A DNA stretch of 64,000 nt from Podospora bellae-mahoneyi (Eukaryota; Ascomycota; Sordariomycetes; Sordariales; Podosporaceae). Below, one piece after another: positions 22,362 through 32,597 of this stretch (positions are counted from its first letter, which is position 1; the number at the start of each line of letters is the position of its first letter). The stretch lies in NCBI RefSeq assembly GCF_035222275.1, contig NW_026946359.1:6200001-6264000 (forward strand). The letters are read 5' to 3'. A program made the translations under genes and the position numbers. The notes under the pieces are model-generated. The model saw nothing but the letters and a program-made list of their open reading frames with translations, was not told where the DNA came from and ran no database searches.

Positions 22362-23611
22362 CTATGGAAGATCAATCCCCTCCTCCTCCGCCTTTCGCTG
22401 AATATACTTCTTGACCTGTTCCCCCGTCCGTCAGCTACACATACCACATCAACCCCTGCACCACCACAAGACTTACATCAATCCCAGGCGCCACCTCCAA
22501 AGGCAGAAACCCATCATTATCCTTCCTGTCCATCTCAGCCCCAGCTTTCATCAACACCACAGCCGCATCACCTATCATCATTATCATCATCATCATCATC
22601 AGCCTTGAACCGTTCTCGCTGGAGAGAATAGATAACATACCATGCCCCTCGGCAATAGCATGATGCAACGCCGTTTGTCCAGCTGAATCGCTGGCGTTCA
22701 GGGGACTTTTGTGCTTGAGAAACAGGTTGATCAAGGGGACCGAACCGACGGCGGCGGCGCGGTGGAGGGGGTACTGGCCTCGCTTGTCGCGGACGCGGAC
22801 GGAAGCGGGAGGTTTGTGCTCTTCGAGGAGCTTGCGGGCGAGGTCGAGGTTGGACTTGGAGGCTATGAAGTGGAGGACTGTCTGGAGAGAAGTTAGGTGG
22901 CGGAAGGGGCAGGGGAGAAGGGGGGAGGGGATGTACTTGGCCGTTGTCATCTGGATTTTTGTTAGTAAATGAGTAGCATGAGGACGGGAAGGGGGCATGT
23001 GCCATGTGGTAATGTGTAAATGTGTGTGCTAATATGTGGTAAAGGGGTAATGTGGTAAAGGAGAAATGCGGTAGTGTGTTAAAGGGCCAATCAAGACGTG
23101 GTAGGGAAACATGGACATACTTGTCTCATTCACGTCGGCATCTCTGGCAAGGAGGAGATCGACCACTCTGTCCGAGTCCTTGACGCTGGCTGCGATCATG
23201 AGAGGAGTCCAGCCCATGTCATCCTACAAGTGAGGTCAGAATTGAGCTGTTCCAAGTAGCAGGTATGCTGGGAATATCTTATATACTTTGACGTCGACAT
23301 CAAACCCTTTCTGTTGAACCAGGAGGTTGACAATCTCGTGGTGGTTGTACGAAGCCGCCCAGTGGATGGGAAGACGGCCATCGTCGTCTTTCAGCTTGGC
23401 GAGCTTGGGATTGGCCTGTTGGTGTGGTTAGACCGACCATATCATCATCACATGGCGGACAGCTACTTACATTCAGCAAAGACTCTACAACGGTCGCTAT
23501 TCTGGGAGTCAGAGTCAAAGTCACCGGTTGAACACACACCGTTGGCCAGCTTCACTTGCCTTTCCCGTCACGAGCGGCTGCGTGGATGGCGAACTTGTCT
23601 TGATTTTCCAT
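22362..23611 (-). CDS. NAS6: 26S proteasome assembly chaperone Nas6 (gankyrin)
   Basis: The model has eight exons: 23560-23611, 23471-23496, 23287-23415, 23121-23223, 22937-22950, 22641-22881, 22477-22571 and 22362-22415, giving 237 aa. Nas6 binds Rpt3 and chaperones assembly of the proteasome base. Ankyrin repeats run through the protein: DGRLPIHWAASYNH, MGWTPLMIAASV, GQTVLHFIASKSNLDLARKL, GQYPLHRAAAVG, GQTALHHAIAEGHG. It ends with the usual YIQRKAEEEGIDLP tail. Intron 1 (23497-23559) uses a GCAAGT donor; the GT alternative 4 nt on would insert three residues absent from the family pattern. Exon 5 is only 14 nt and encodes NDNGQ, completing an ankyrin repeat. Intron 6 contains a (GAT)n run. 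Seven introns in 1.25 kb is the densest in the window. Confidence 0.9.
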
Positions 23612-24018
23612 TTTGTCTCTGATTTGTTGGTATTTCCAGGTATCTAGTTGAAGCTGAAGAATGTACTTGTATCTAGTTGCTTCGCTGCTGAAGGCGGCGT
23701 CATATAAGTGATGCCTTCCACATCAGACCACCCCCGCCATAGCAGTGTCTAGAAGAAGGCACTGTGTGGGGCCCCTTCAACTACCCCTGTAGCTCTAGGC
23801 TGGCCCGAGCGTCAGCCACACCTGGAAATTTTGGGGATCCAATGTCAACTGCGCATTGGACAGGCGGAGCCATCGCTATCGTTCATCATTATCATCATCG
23901 ACGCGACTGAGAACTGCTTGACTGCGACAAATCCACCACCAGACACCGAAACTGACGGCCCAAAATTCCATCCACGACTATATCGAGTGACCCGCTTACA
24001 CAGCTGTAGTTCTTCACC
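23612..24018. promoter_or_regulatory. Divergent promoter of NAS6 and PRP46
   Basis: 407 bp between two divergent starts. No gene is seen. It contains a TCATTATCATCATC stretch near 23883. Confidence 0.45.
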
Positions 24019-25574
24019 ATGGCAGCTGAGGTTGCCAACGGCGCTGGCCTCGAGACGGAAGTATCCCATCTCGAGTCCTTAATCCTGGCCAACGCCCGCA
24101 GATCGAAATCCATCTACGCCAACACATCCACAGATTCGGGAAGGAAACGGCTGAAGCTCGATCCCGGACTGGCATCAGAAGATCCCGACATCTCAAAAAC
24201 ATCCCTCTCCCTCCGCCTTCACGCCGAATATGAAGACGTTCAGACCCTACCCGAAGTCATCGCGAAGAAGCTCCCGGCTGCCGGTCCTCGCAAGAAGAAG
24301 CCAAAAGCAGCCGAAGAAGCACCATCAAAGTCAGAGGAGCACGCGCGCAAATTGATAGAAGGGATACCGGCAAACAAGACCGGGCCTGGTTCCAACGCTC
24401 TTGTCCTCTCCAGAAGACCAGGCGGCGCTGGCGCTGCTGGTGCTGGCGCAAAACCGAGCGCAAACCGCAACGACCCCCAAAATATGAGCCTCACCCGCCG
24501 ACAAGACAACCTCCTCGCACAGCCCCGACCAGACTGGCACCCACCTTGGAAGCTCCAGCGCGTCATCAGCGGCCATCTCGGCTGGGTGCGAGCTCTCGCC
24601 GTCGAGCCAAACAACAAGTGGTTCGCCTCGGGCGCCGGCGACCGCACCATCAAAATCTGGGACCTGGCCTCTGGCCAACTCAAGCTCACCCTCACCGGTC
24701 ACATCTCGACGGTCCGCGGCCTGGCGGTATCACCACGACACCCCTACATGTTCTCCTGCGGTGAAGACAAGATGGTCAAGTGCTGGGATCTGGAAACAAA
24801 CAAGGTCATCCGTCACTACCACGGCCATTTGTCAGGTGTATACACCCTCAAGCTCCACCCAACCCTCGACGTCCTCGTCACCGGTGGCCGCGACGGCGTA
24901 GCTCATGTATGGGACATGCGCACCCGAAGCAATGTCCATGTCCTGTCGGGCCACACCGGCACCGTCGCCGACCTTGTCTGTCAGGAAGCCGACCCCCAAG
25001 TCATAACCGGCAGCTTGGACTCCACCGTCCGAATGTGGGATCTCGCTGCGGGCAAGACGATGGGCGTGCTGACCCACCACAAAAAGGGCGTCCGCGCCTT
25101 GACCACCCACCCAACCGAGTTCACCTTCGCAACAGGCAGCACAGGGAGCATCAAGCAGTGGAAGTGCCCCGAGGGAGCCTTCATGCAGAACTTTGACGGC
25201 CACAACGCCATTATCAACACCCTGTCGGTCAACGACCAGAACGTGTTGTTTTCGGGTGGAGACAACGGGTCGATGAGCTTTTGGGACTGGAAGAGCGGGC
25301 ATAGGTTCCAGGCGTTGGACACGACGGCTCAGCCGGGCAGTTTGGATGCTGAGTCGGGGGTGATGAGCTCCATTTTTGACCATTCGGGGTCGAGGTTGAT
25401 CTGTGGTGAGGCTGATAAGACTAGTAAGTTTTCTTCTTCTGACAAAATGGATGAGAGGGGGTTTATGTGCTAAACGTTGCGATAGTCAAAATCTGGAAAG
25501 AGGATCCCGATGCCACGCCAGAGACACACCCGTTGGAGTGGAAGCCGACCTTGGCTGCTAGTAGGAAGTTTTAA
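24019..25574 (+). CDS. PRP46: Pre-mRNA splicing factor Prp46/PLRG1
   Basis: Exons 24019-25423 and 25486-25574 give 497 aa. Prp46 is a WD40 component of the Prp19-associated (NineTeen) complex that activates the spliceosome. After a charged N-terminal region comes the family's signature [20 protein letters not shown] (around residue 175). A seven-bladed propeller follows, with blade ends TIKIWD, MVKCWD, VAHVWD, TVRMWD, SIKQW, SMSFWD and IKIW. The last blade is completed only by splicing the 62-nt intron, which gives ADKTIKIWKED and then the conserved tail ETHPLEWKP. The start ATG has a good context (CACCATGG). Confidence 0.95.
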
Positions 25575-25820
25575 GTTGAGGGATGAGGTTACGGGGTTAT
25601 CGTACTTGTAATGAACATGTGGGAACTGCATAGCGGCGTGGAACAAAAGAGTATAGGGGCTCGAAAATTGAAGAATCAGTGAGGTACGTATTCAACCGCG
25701 CACACTACCAGATGTGATTAAACAATGTTTGATGTCCTCTACGAAATTACAACCGGAATGCCCATGCAAAATTTATAAATTGTCGTTCCGTTCCTCCCCC
25801 CCCTTCCTCCCACCGCACAA

Positions 25821-28590
25821 CTACTTAATAGTCCTCTCCACCAGCTCCCTATACATAGCCTTAACATCCTCCACATCAGCTCTCAACTCCTCCACCTCCT
25901 CGCTCTTCTCCCCCAGCAGCTCCAGCGTGGTCTCATACCGCTCCTTCACCTCCCTCACCTCCCCCTCCAACACCTCCACCCTCTTCACCGCAGCACTGTT
26001 TTCCTCCACCTTCTTCATCATGGCCACAATCTCCGCCCTCGCCTCATCCCTCTGCTTCGAAATCCTCGACAACTCCTCCTTCGCCGCCACCTTCTCCGAC
26101 TCCAGCCTCCTAATCGCGGCGCTCATCCTCTCCACCAACTGAACCGACGGCCCGGCAGCAACAGTGGAGACGGAGACCATATCCTGCATGATGTTGTTCT
26201 TATCGTTATCCCTCCCGCCACTCCCACTGAAGGCGTCTTCCCCTTGCTGGATCTCCCGGTGGTTATTCAATATCGAAGGCGGGGCAGCCTCACTCGTAGG
26301 ACTGAAAATAGACGTGGGACTGAAGATCCCACTGTTGCTCGTCGGGTGGGAGGGCAGAGTAGGGCGGGCAGGCGGTTGGGCCGAGGGTCTTCGACTAAAA
26401 GAACCCATTCCGGGGACGGGCAGCCCGATGCGGGAGTTGGCATCCCCCGCCTCGCTGTTGCTGGACTGCGCGCCAGAAATCTTCCTCGCCTTGCTGGTAA
26501 GGGTTTGGATGCCCAAGAAGTCGGTGCTAAATGTTCGCTGAGGGACGGCGGAGAGCTGAGGCGAGGCAGGGCGGCTGTCTGGTTTGAACAAGGGTGTGCC
26601 AGGGAGATCCTCGAGCCAGGAGCGGGGGCGCTCGACGATGGGTTGGTGAAAGCTGGTTTGGAGTCTTTCCTTTTCGGCTTCGAAGGCTTGCTTTTGCCTT
26701 TCGAGCTCAGACTTGGCTTCTGAGAGGGCCGTTTCAGCCGCTTCAGCACGTCTGGTGAGGGCGTCAAGTTGGGCTTGGTAGGATTTGACATCTTGTTGGA
26801 TCGTGGGGATTTTGGTCTTGGTCTCTTCCAGTTCCTCTTCGTGACGCTTTGCGCGGACGGCCTGCTGCATTGTCAGTAGTTGTCGGGGACTCATCGCACA
26901 GCATTCAACTTACCGCCTCGCGAGCTTTCCGCCTCATGTCCGATTCTCTTTGAAGAGCCTCGTCTCTTTCCTTTTCCAGCCCAGCAATACGAGCCAGCAA
27001 GTTGGTCTCAATTCCCTGCCAGTTTTCACTCGCGATGGAGTACTGTGTCTGCAGCTGTTCGATCTGCCGCAGTAGTTTGGCTTGCGAGTCTCCAGCCACA
27101 CCCGAAGATGCCTCCTCTGCTCGCATCCTCATGGCCTCGAGCTTCCCTTCCATCATCTGGACCTCAGCCTTTAGCTCCAACTCTTGCACACGGGCTCGCT
27201 CGTTCGCCCTTTCCACCTGCTCTCGAAGGTCGTTTGCTTGCGCTTTGGCACGATCTGCCACCAGAGTCTTTTCGACCTTGAGAGCAGCCACCTGCTCTTC
27301 CAGATCATCGATACGTCGCTTATCCTGTTCTCTCGGGCGTTCGTTTGCCTTGGCCGATAGCTCGTCTACTTGGTCTTTGGCTTTTTGCAGTTGACTTCTG
27401 AGGTCCGCGATGGTAGCATCCTTCGACCGTATCTCTGGTCGCAAGCTGCCGAGTTCCTTCTGACCTTGATCATACTGCTTTTGTAGAACCACCTGTGATC
27501 TTTCCAGCTCATCTGCTCGGCGAGCGCGCAGACGCAAATTATCCAACTCCTTGTCAGATTTGTCCTTTGCCATCTTCAGGTTGTTAATCTCCTTCTCACC
27601 CTCGCCAACTTTGAGCTGCAACTTCTTCATAATCGTACGGTGCTTTTGCTCAGTACTGGCGAGCTTCTTGCCCTCCTCCATGAGCTGGGCGATCTGCTGG
27701 TCCTTTTCCGCCAACTTCTTCTCGAGACTTCCAGCCGGTGCAGCAAGGGCGGCCTTCCTGGCTGAGTCTGTGGCCTCTCTCGCGAGAAACTGCAGTTTGG
27801 CTTCAAGAGCATCGATGCGCTCTATGTAGCCATGAATCTCCTCCTGCTGCTGGGTCTGAGCCACGTCCGGCACATTATTGCCATCCTTCTGCGTTTCTTC
27901 GTCTCCAACTGTTGTTTGGTCCGGCTTGTTGGTGATGATCTCCTCTGTTTCAGGGGCAGGAGTAGGGGTGGGCGCTTCCACGGTTGGCGTGTTCAGGAGA
28001 GGCACTTCGGCTGGCGGTGGTGCATCGGGGGATACCTTCGCGCCGTTGGCATCGTCTGTGACCCCCTGTTCCGTTGTTGTCCCATTTTTCAAGTCTTGTT
28101 TGGTATCAACTTCCTTCACGGCATTATCTTGGGACGTTCTGACAACATCCAGGGAGCCCCGCGGCGAAGAAGTATCCATTGGCGCATCCTTCAATGCTGG
28201 ACTCGCCGGACCTATACTATCGATCGATGTGCGGCTCGCTGCGTCTAGACTTTGGCGCGGGCTTCCCTGCGCAGAAAGGGGCTTTTGACCGGCCGTTTTC
28301 GCAGCTATGGCCCGCGCAAGCCTTTCTTGGAGCCGATCGTTTGCGCGGGTGCCCGAGGAGGTCCTGGAGGGCCCTGCAAGGAAGCCATACTGTCAGAAAC
28401 CTACAGCCTTCTGGGAAGAGCTTCGATCATCAAGCATACCTGGCGATTGCTTCACTGGCGAAGCAGGAGGGGCGGGCTTGGCCTCCTTCGTTTGCGCCGA
28501 GCCATCATTGTCCTCGCTGAGTATATTATCCAGGCGAGCTTCCACACCAGCTACGGCCTGGGTCAGAAACGACCCCCATCGCGCGGCCAT
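25821..28590 (-). CDS. TMF1: TMF1/Sgm1-like Golgi coiled-coil protein
   Basis: Exons 28440-28590, 26914-28373 and 25821-26864 give 884 aa. The N-terminus MAARWGSFLTQAVAGVEARLD is the conserved start of TATA-element modulatory factor (TMF/ARA160) golgins. Almost everything from about residue 230 on is coiled coil. The C-terminal about 100 residues (ERMSAAIRRLESEKVAAKEE to MYRELVERTIK) match the TMF Rab6-binding (TATA-binding) domain. Homologues tether vesicles at the Golgi through Rab6/Ypt6; the old DNA-binding name is misleading. Between the ends lies an S/T/P-rich low-complexity part. Intron 2 (49 nt) ends in the tandem acceptor CAGCAG, so one glutamine may be optional. Confidence 0.88.
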
Positions 28591-29904
28591 TGCTCAAATA
28601 ACAACAGCACGGCAGTGCTCGCTATGACGTTGCCATACAAAGGCGGGGGACAACGGTATAAGTGCGGTGGTCGCCGTTACATTCGATCCATCACAAGTCG
28701 TCGAGGGAGGAGGGTAGATAGGTAGATGCGTACGGCAGGCTCGCAACCATCCGATGCCTGCTTCACTTGCAGCTTGTTGCTTTACATCCAGGTACACCGA
28801 GAAGCCAGAATCCGGTCGTGACGCATGTCGACACAGTAAGACGAATTACTGTTGCGCAAGGGTTGGTCTCGTATTCTTCCTCAACACAAGTGCTTGGTCC
28901 TTGGCGAAAGGCCACGCCAAACTTACAGAGTGTCCAAGCCTTCCAGGGATTCGCAATTGTTCGGCAACTGTCAGCGAGGTGGTCCTTGACTCCAGAGAGC
29001 CAATTGGATCCGCTACAGCTCTCGGTTCAGCCCTTCAGGTGGGGCCGACCTGCTGCGTAGTCAACGCACAGGCCATCCCAGTCGGCATGACCAACGGCGT
29101 TTGTTGTTTGAGAATCCGAATTCCAAAGACTCCATCCAAGTATTTTATCTTACAGCATGCTATACCTCCGAATAAACTTTGACGGCCGCTTCTAGATGAC
29201 TGAAGCTTCCATCAACCCTCATGGCACCTTGATATACGGTGGTTAGACATGTAAAAGTTGCCGAGAACGTGCATCATTGCATCATCTGCCAGGATCCACC
29301 AGTATCGCAGTGCTACATCTCTCTCTGAACATTCATAATTCAAGGTCGAGACGAGGCTTATCGTTATCGTTGCTTCCCAAGTTCCATGATTCTTGCTACT
29401 GCGTTCGAAAAGCAGGTTGGGAAACACCAGCACCAAAGTTCACAGTGGAGAATAATACGTTGGCATGCCCCCAAGTTATAAATTTCAGGCCCTGCCTTCT
29501 AAGTTGCTGTCCAGTGTTTTGATTCCGAATCAGCTGCTTCCGGCATCCTCCCTTCTAACCCTCCACCCTCGTTTCCGGTTGAGCCGGTATTTATCGGCTG
29601 ACGGCACGCACAAGAACCTCACCTAGGCCGGGACCTCGTAAAATACTGGTTTCGATCCAGCGCTGGCTGTTGTTGCACCAACACACCTTCAAACACACTC
29701 GATATTTACGTGCGTTACATATTGGCCCCGAGAACAGCAAGAGGAGGCCCAGCACAGCGGAACCGAGACGGATAACCAGCGCAACCCGTCTCTTGGCGTG
29801 CGCATTGTGCTCGAAGCTCAAACACCAGATCTCTGACCACTTTGTTGCCTTGCTTATTTCGCGCCATTGTTATGAGACGGGGTGTCGCTTGAGTGTGGTA
29901 CACA
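28591..29904. other. Divergent intergenic region
   Basis: 1.3 kb between the TMF1 and ceramidase starts. No gene, tRNA or repeat is recognised; the open frames overlap on both strands and carry no domain. Confidence 0.55.
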
Positions 29905-31197
29905 ATGGCATTGGCTTCGGCATTTCGGATTCCTTACCGGGAGGCGCGAACTGGGTTTTGGGGGGAGCAGACGTCGACGTTGAACTGGTGTGAAGAGGTA
30001 AACAAACCCCCTTTTGTGCACCTACTAGTCGGAAAGCCGTGGCTGATCAGAACGTCTAGGACTACAACATCAGCTACTACTGTGCTGAAGTGGTCAACAC
30101 ACTTACAAACTTGGTTTTTATGTACCTTGGCTTCAAAGGACTACGCAATGTCATCAAGTATGCGCACTCCAAGGTGTTCATACTCGTGTTTCTCGGCTAC
30201 ATTGTCGTGGGTCTCGGTAGCATGGCGTTCCATACTACGCTGAAGTGTAAGTTCTCCTTGAGTGACAGTGTAGGTACTTGTCCTGTTCTAACGTGGAATG
30301 CAGATGAGATGCAACTCGCAGACGAACTCCCCATGATATACACCATCTGCATCATGGCATACGTGGCTTTTGGAACCAACAAGTCTCCTGCTGTGAAGGG
30401 TCTTCTCGCGGTATTCCTGCTGGGACTTGCCACTTTTATCACGGTTTATTATCTTTACGCAAAGGACCCAGTCTTCCATCAGGTGGCTTATGGTTTATTG
30501 ACGGCGTCAACAATCTTCCGCGGATTCCACGTCCTGGAAGGGTATGTCGAACAGAGGGAAATTGACTAGTGCGTATTTGAATTTGGCACACTAACTGGGA
30601 GACAGTGTGTTGCGACCAGCGTTCAAGAAAAGGAACCCTGCCACGTGTGACCAGCACATGAAGGAAATGTGGACACTGGCTCTGACAGGTATGTCCTACT
30701 TACACAATACCTATGGTTATACAGCAGGAGGCTGATTTTAAATGGCAAGGCATTTTCATGTTTCTGGCTGGTTTCCTCATCTGGAACATTGATAACGTCT
30801 TTTGTCACCACATCACGCAAACGAAGCAAAAGGTTCTTCTACCGTGGGCCATCATCTTTGAAGGGCATGGATGGTGGCACATCCTAACCGGCCTTGGTAT
30901 GTTCTTCCTGCGCCCCTCATGCTTCCATGATAGGATAAATATGTCGATACTAACGCTGTGTGTAGGTGGTGCGTAATATCCCTCCAGAACCTAACCATCT
31001 CCATTCTTTTTGTTTTTTTTTTGTGTGCCCAAGGCTGACTCTGTTCCACAGCATACCATATGATTCTCTGGAGATTGTGGTCCAACTGTTGCCTGGAGGG
31101 GAAAGAGGACGAATTTATGCTGGACTGGAAGCCGTTACGCACAATCCCGCAAGTGGTCCCGCGTAACAAGGGTACAGCTCATCTCAAGACCCAGTGA
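29905..31197 (+). CDS. YPC1: Alkaline ceramidase (Ypc1/ACER family)
   Basis: Exons 29905-29997, 30060-30246, 30304-30541, 30606-30688, 30750-30896, 30966-30968 and 31052-31197 give 298 aa. The enzyme hydrolyses (phyto)ceramide to a sphingoid base and a fatty acid in the ER/Golgi membrane. Seven hydrophobic segments are visible. The zinc/catalytic set fits ACER spacing exactly: S85 and H89 (SMAFH), D100 (QLADEL), H240 and H244 (GHGWWH). NWCEEDYNISYYCAEVVNT is the conserved N-terminal signature. The join after HILTGL is unusual. Two complete introns (69 nt with a TACTAAC branch; 83 nt with donor GTGCGT) appear to flank a 3-nt exon GTG, which yields the family's GLGAY. Skipping it would give GLAY. 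Confidence 0.92.
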
Positions 31198-32044
31198 GGC
31201 GGCTCTGTCCTACCTTCGGTGAAGATCACTATCCGGGATGATTCTTGATGGTGACGAGGGCCTTGTATATTGCCTATGTGCCCCACACCCATACCCTGTT
31301 TGTGGCAAGGCAACAGCATAGCAACGATACACCAAGTCGACTACGCGAAAAGGAGTCAAAAACAAGATCCTCGGATGACAAGCACGACTTCGGCAGGGCG
31401 GGGTCAAAGGTTGAGCTAAGAGATAAATAAAAAATACACCGGAATACAGGCAGAGCCTCATTGATGGAACATGGTACTGGGCTAGAACTGCTATATAGTT
31501 ACGATGGGCGGTAGTGATCACGGTTCCACACGATAGATGTTCGACTCGCGGACAAAATAATTACGTTGAAACGTAAAAGCAAGGGCTTGGAGGATAACGC
31601 AAACACTCTGGATTTCTACTCCAGAGGTTTCCACTATAATTCAAAGGTCTATAATATATAGCTCACGCTTATCTACTGTCCTGCTGAGGCCTGCACCCGA
31701 GTAGCAATTCTCTAGTTTTGCCAACGAGGTCGGTCATGTGCGCGTAGCTGGTATTGGCACGGTGTTGAGTTACACACCAATTACGTTGCGGGTACACCGT
31801 TCTGCCTACGAGCCCAGCACCGCAACCTAAATTTCCATTTCCAACAGCCAGTGGAAGAGCCCAGCAACGAACGACACTGAGCCCCAGCAAAGTTGCTTTG
31901 ACATCGACTGCATTTCCATTGTTACCGCAACTCGCTCGGCTGCGGCACTTTCACGACATTTTACTGCCTGGACAATAAGCATCGCCTTGCTTTCTTGTCC
32001 CACTCTGTTTGGCAGCCCAGTCAGCCTCATCACAACCACCCAAG
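31198..32044. other. Intergenic region before PFD1
   Basis: 847 bp holding the ceramidase 3' region and the PFD1 promoter. 31600-31670 is AT-rich. No gene is supported. Confidence 0.55.
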
Positions 32045-32597
32045 ATGTCGATATCAAACGAAGCGCTGCAAAAGGCAAGTCACCTCTCACAGACAAGATG
32101 AGTGTTACAAATTCCGCCAGTCGGGCATCAACGCCTAATTATGGGTTTAACATGGCGGCAAGACATTACATCAAACTAACCTTGGGCCTTTCGCAGCTCG
32201 TCAGAGAGATCGAGTCGCAGGCCATCGCTGCGCAACAGCAGATCGGCCTGGTCCGCACTCAGATGGCGTCCAAGCAGCGTGAGATGCGGCTAGCCCAGCT
32301 GACGCGCAGCGAGATCTCATCATTGCCACCCGACACGGCTGTCTACGAGGGAGTCGGGAAAATGTATGGCTTTCCTGTCTCGTGCTCGTTGCTTGAACCG
32401 CCTGACTAACCAACCTCCTTTGCTCCACTATCAGGTTCGTTGGGCTTCCGGTGCCCACGTTGCAGGAGAAACTGAGCTCTCAGGTCAAGGAGAATGAGAC
32501 CGAGTTGGAGGCTCTATCCAAGAGGCTGCACTACCTCGAGACGACGGACAAGAATAGCCGGGAGCACATTGAGAAGATGCTCAAGGGACAGGCTTAA
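32045..32597 (+). CDS. PFD1: Prefoldin subunit 1
   Basis: Exons 32045-32074, 32197-32363 and 32435-32597 give 119 aa. This is a beta-class prefoldin subunit (Gim6/Pfd1), a partner of the prefoldin 5 encoded 17 kb away in the cytosolic actin/tubulin chaperone. Two coiled-coil helices flank the hairpin LTRSEISSLPPDTAVYEGVG-KMFVGLPV, the family hallmark. The start MSISNEALQK joins LVREIESQAIAAQQQI across intron 1 (32075-32196), whose donor is AAAAG|GCAAGT. No GT donor nearby keeps the frame with a usable consensus, so this is a GC-AG intron. Intron 2 splits the ATG codon of KMF. Confidence 0.93.
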
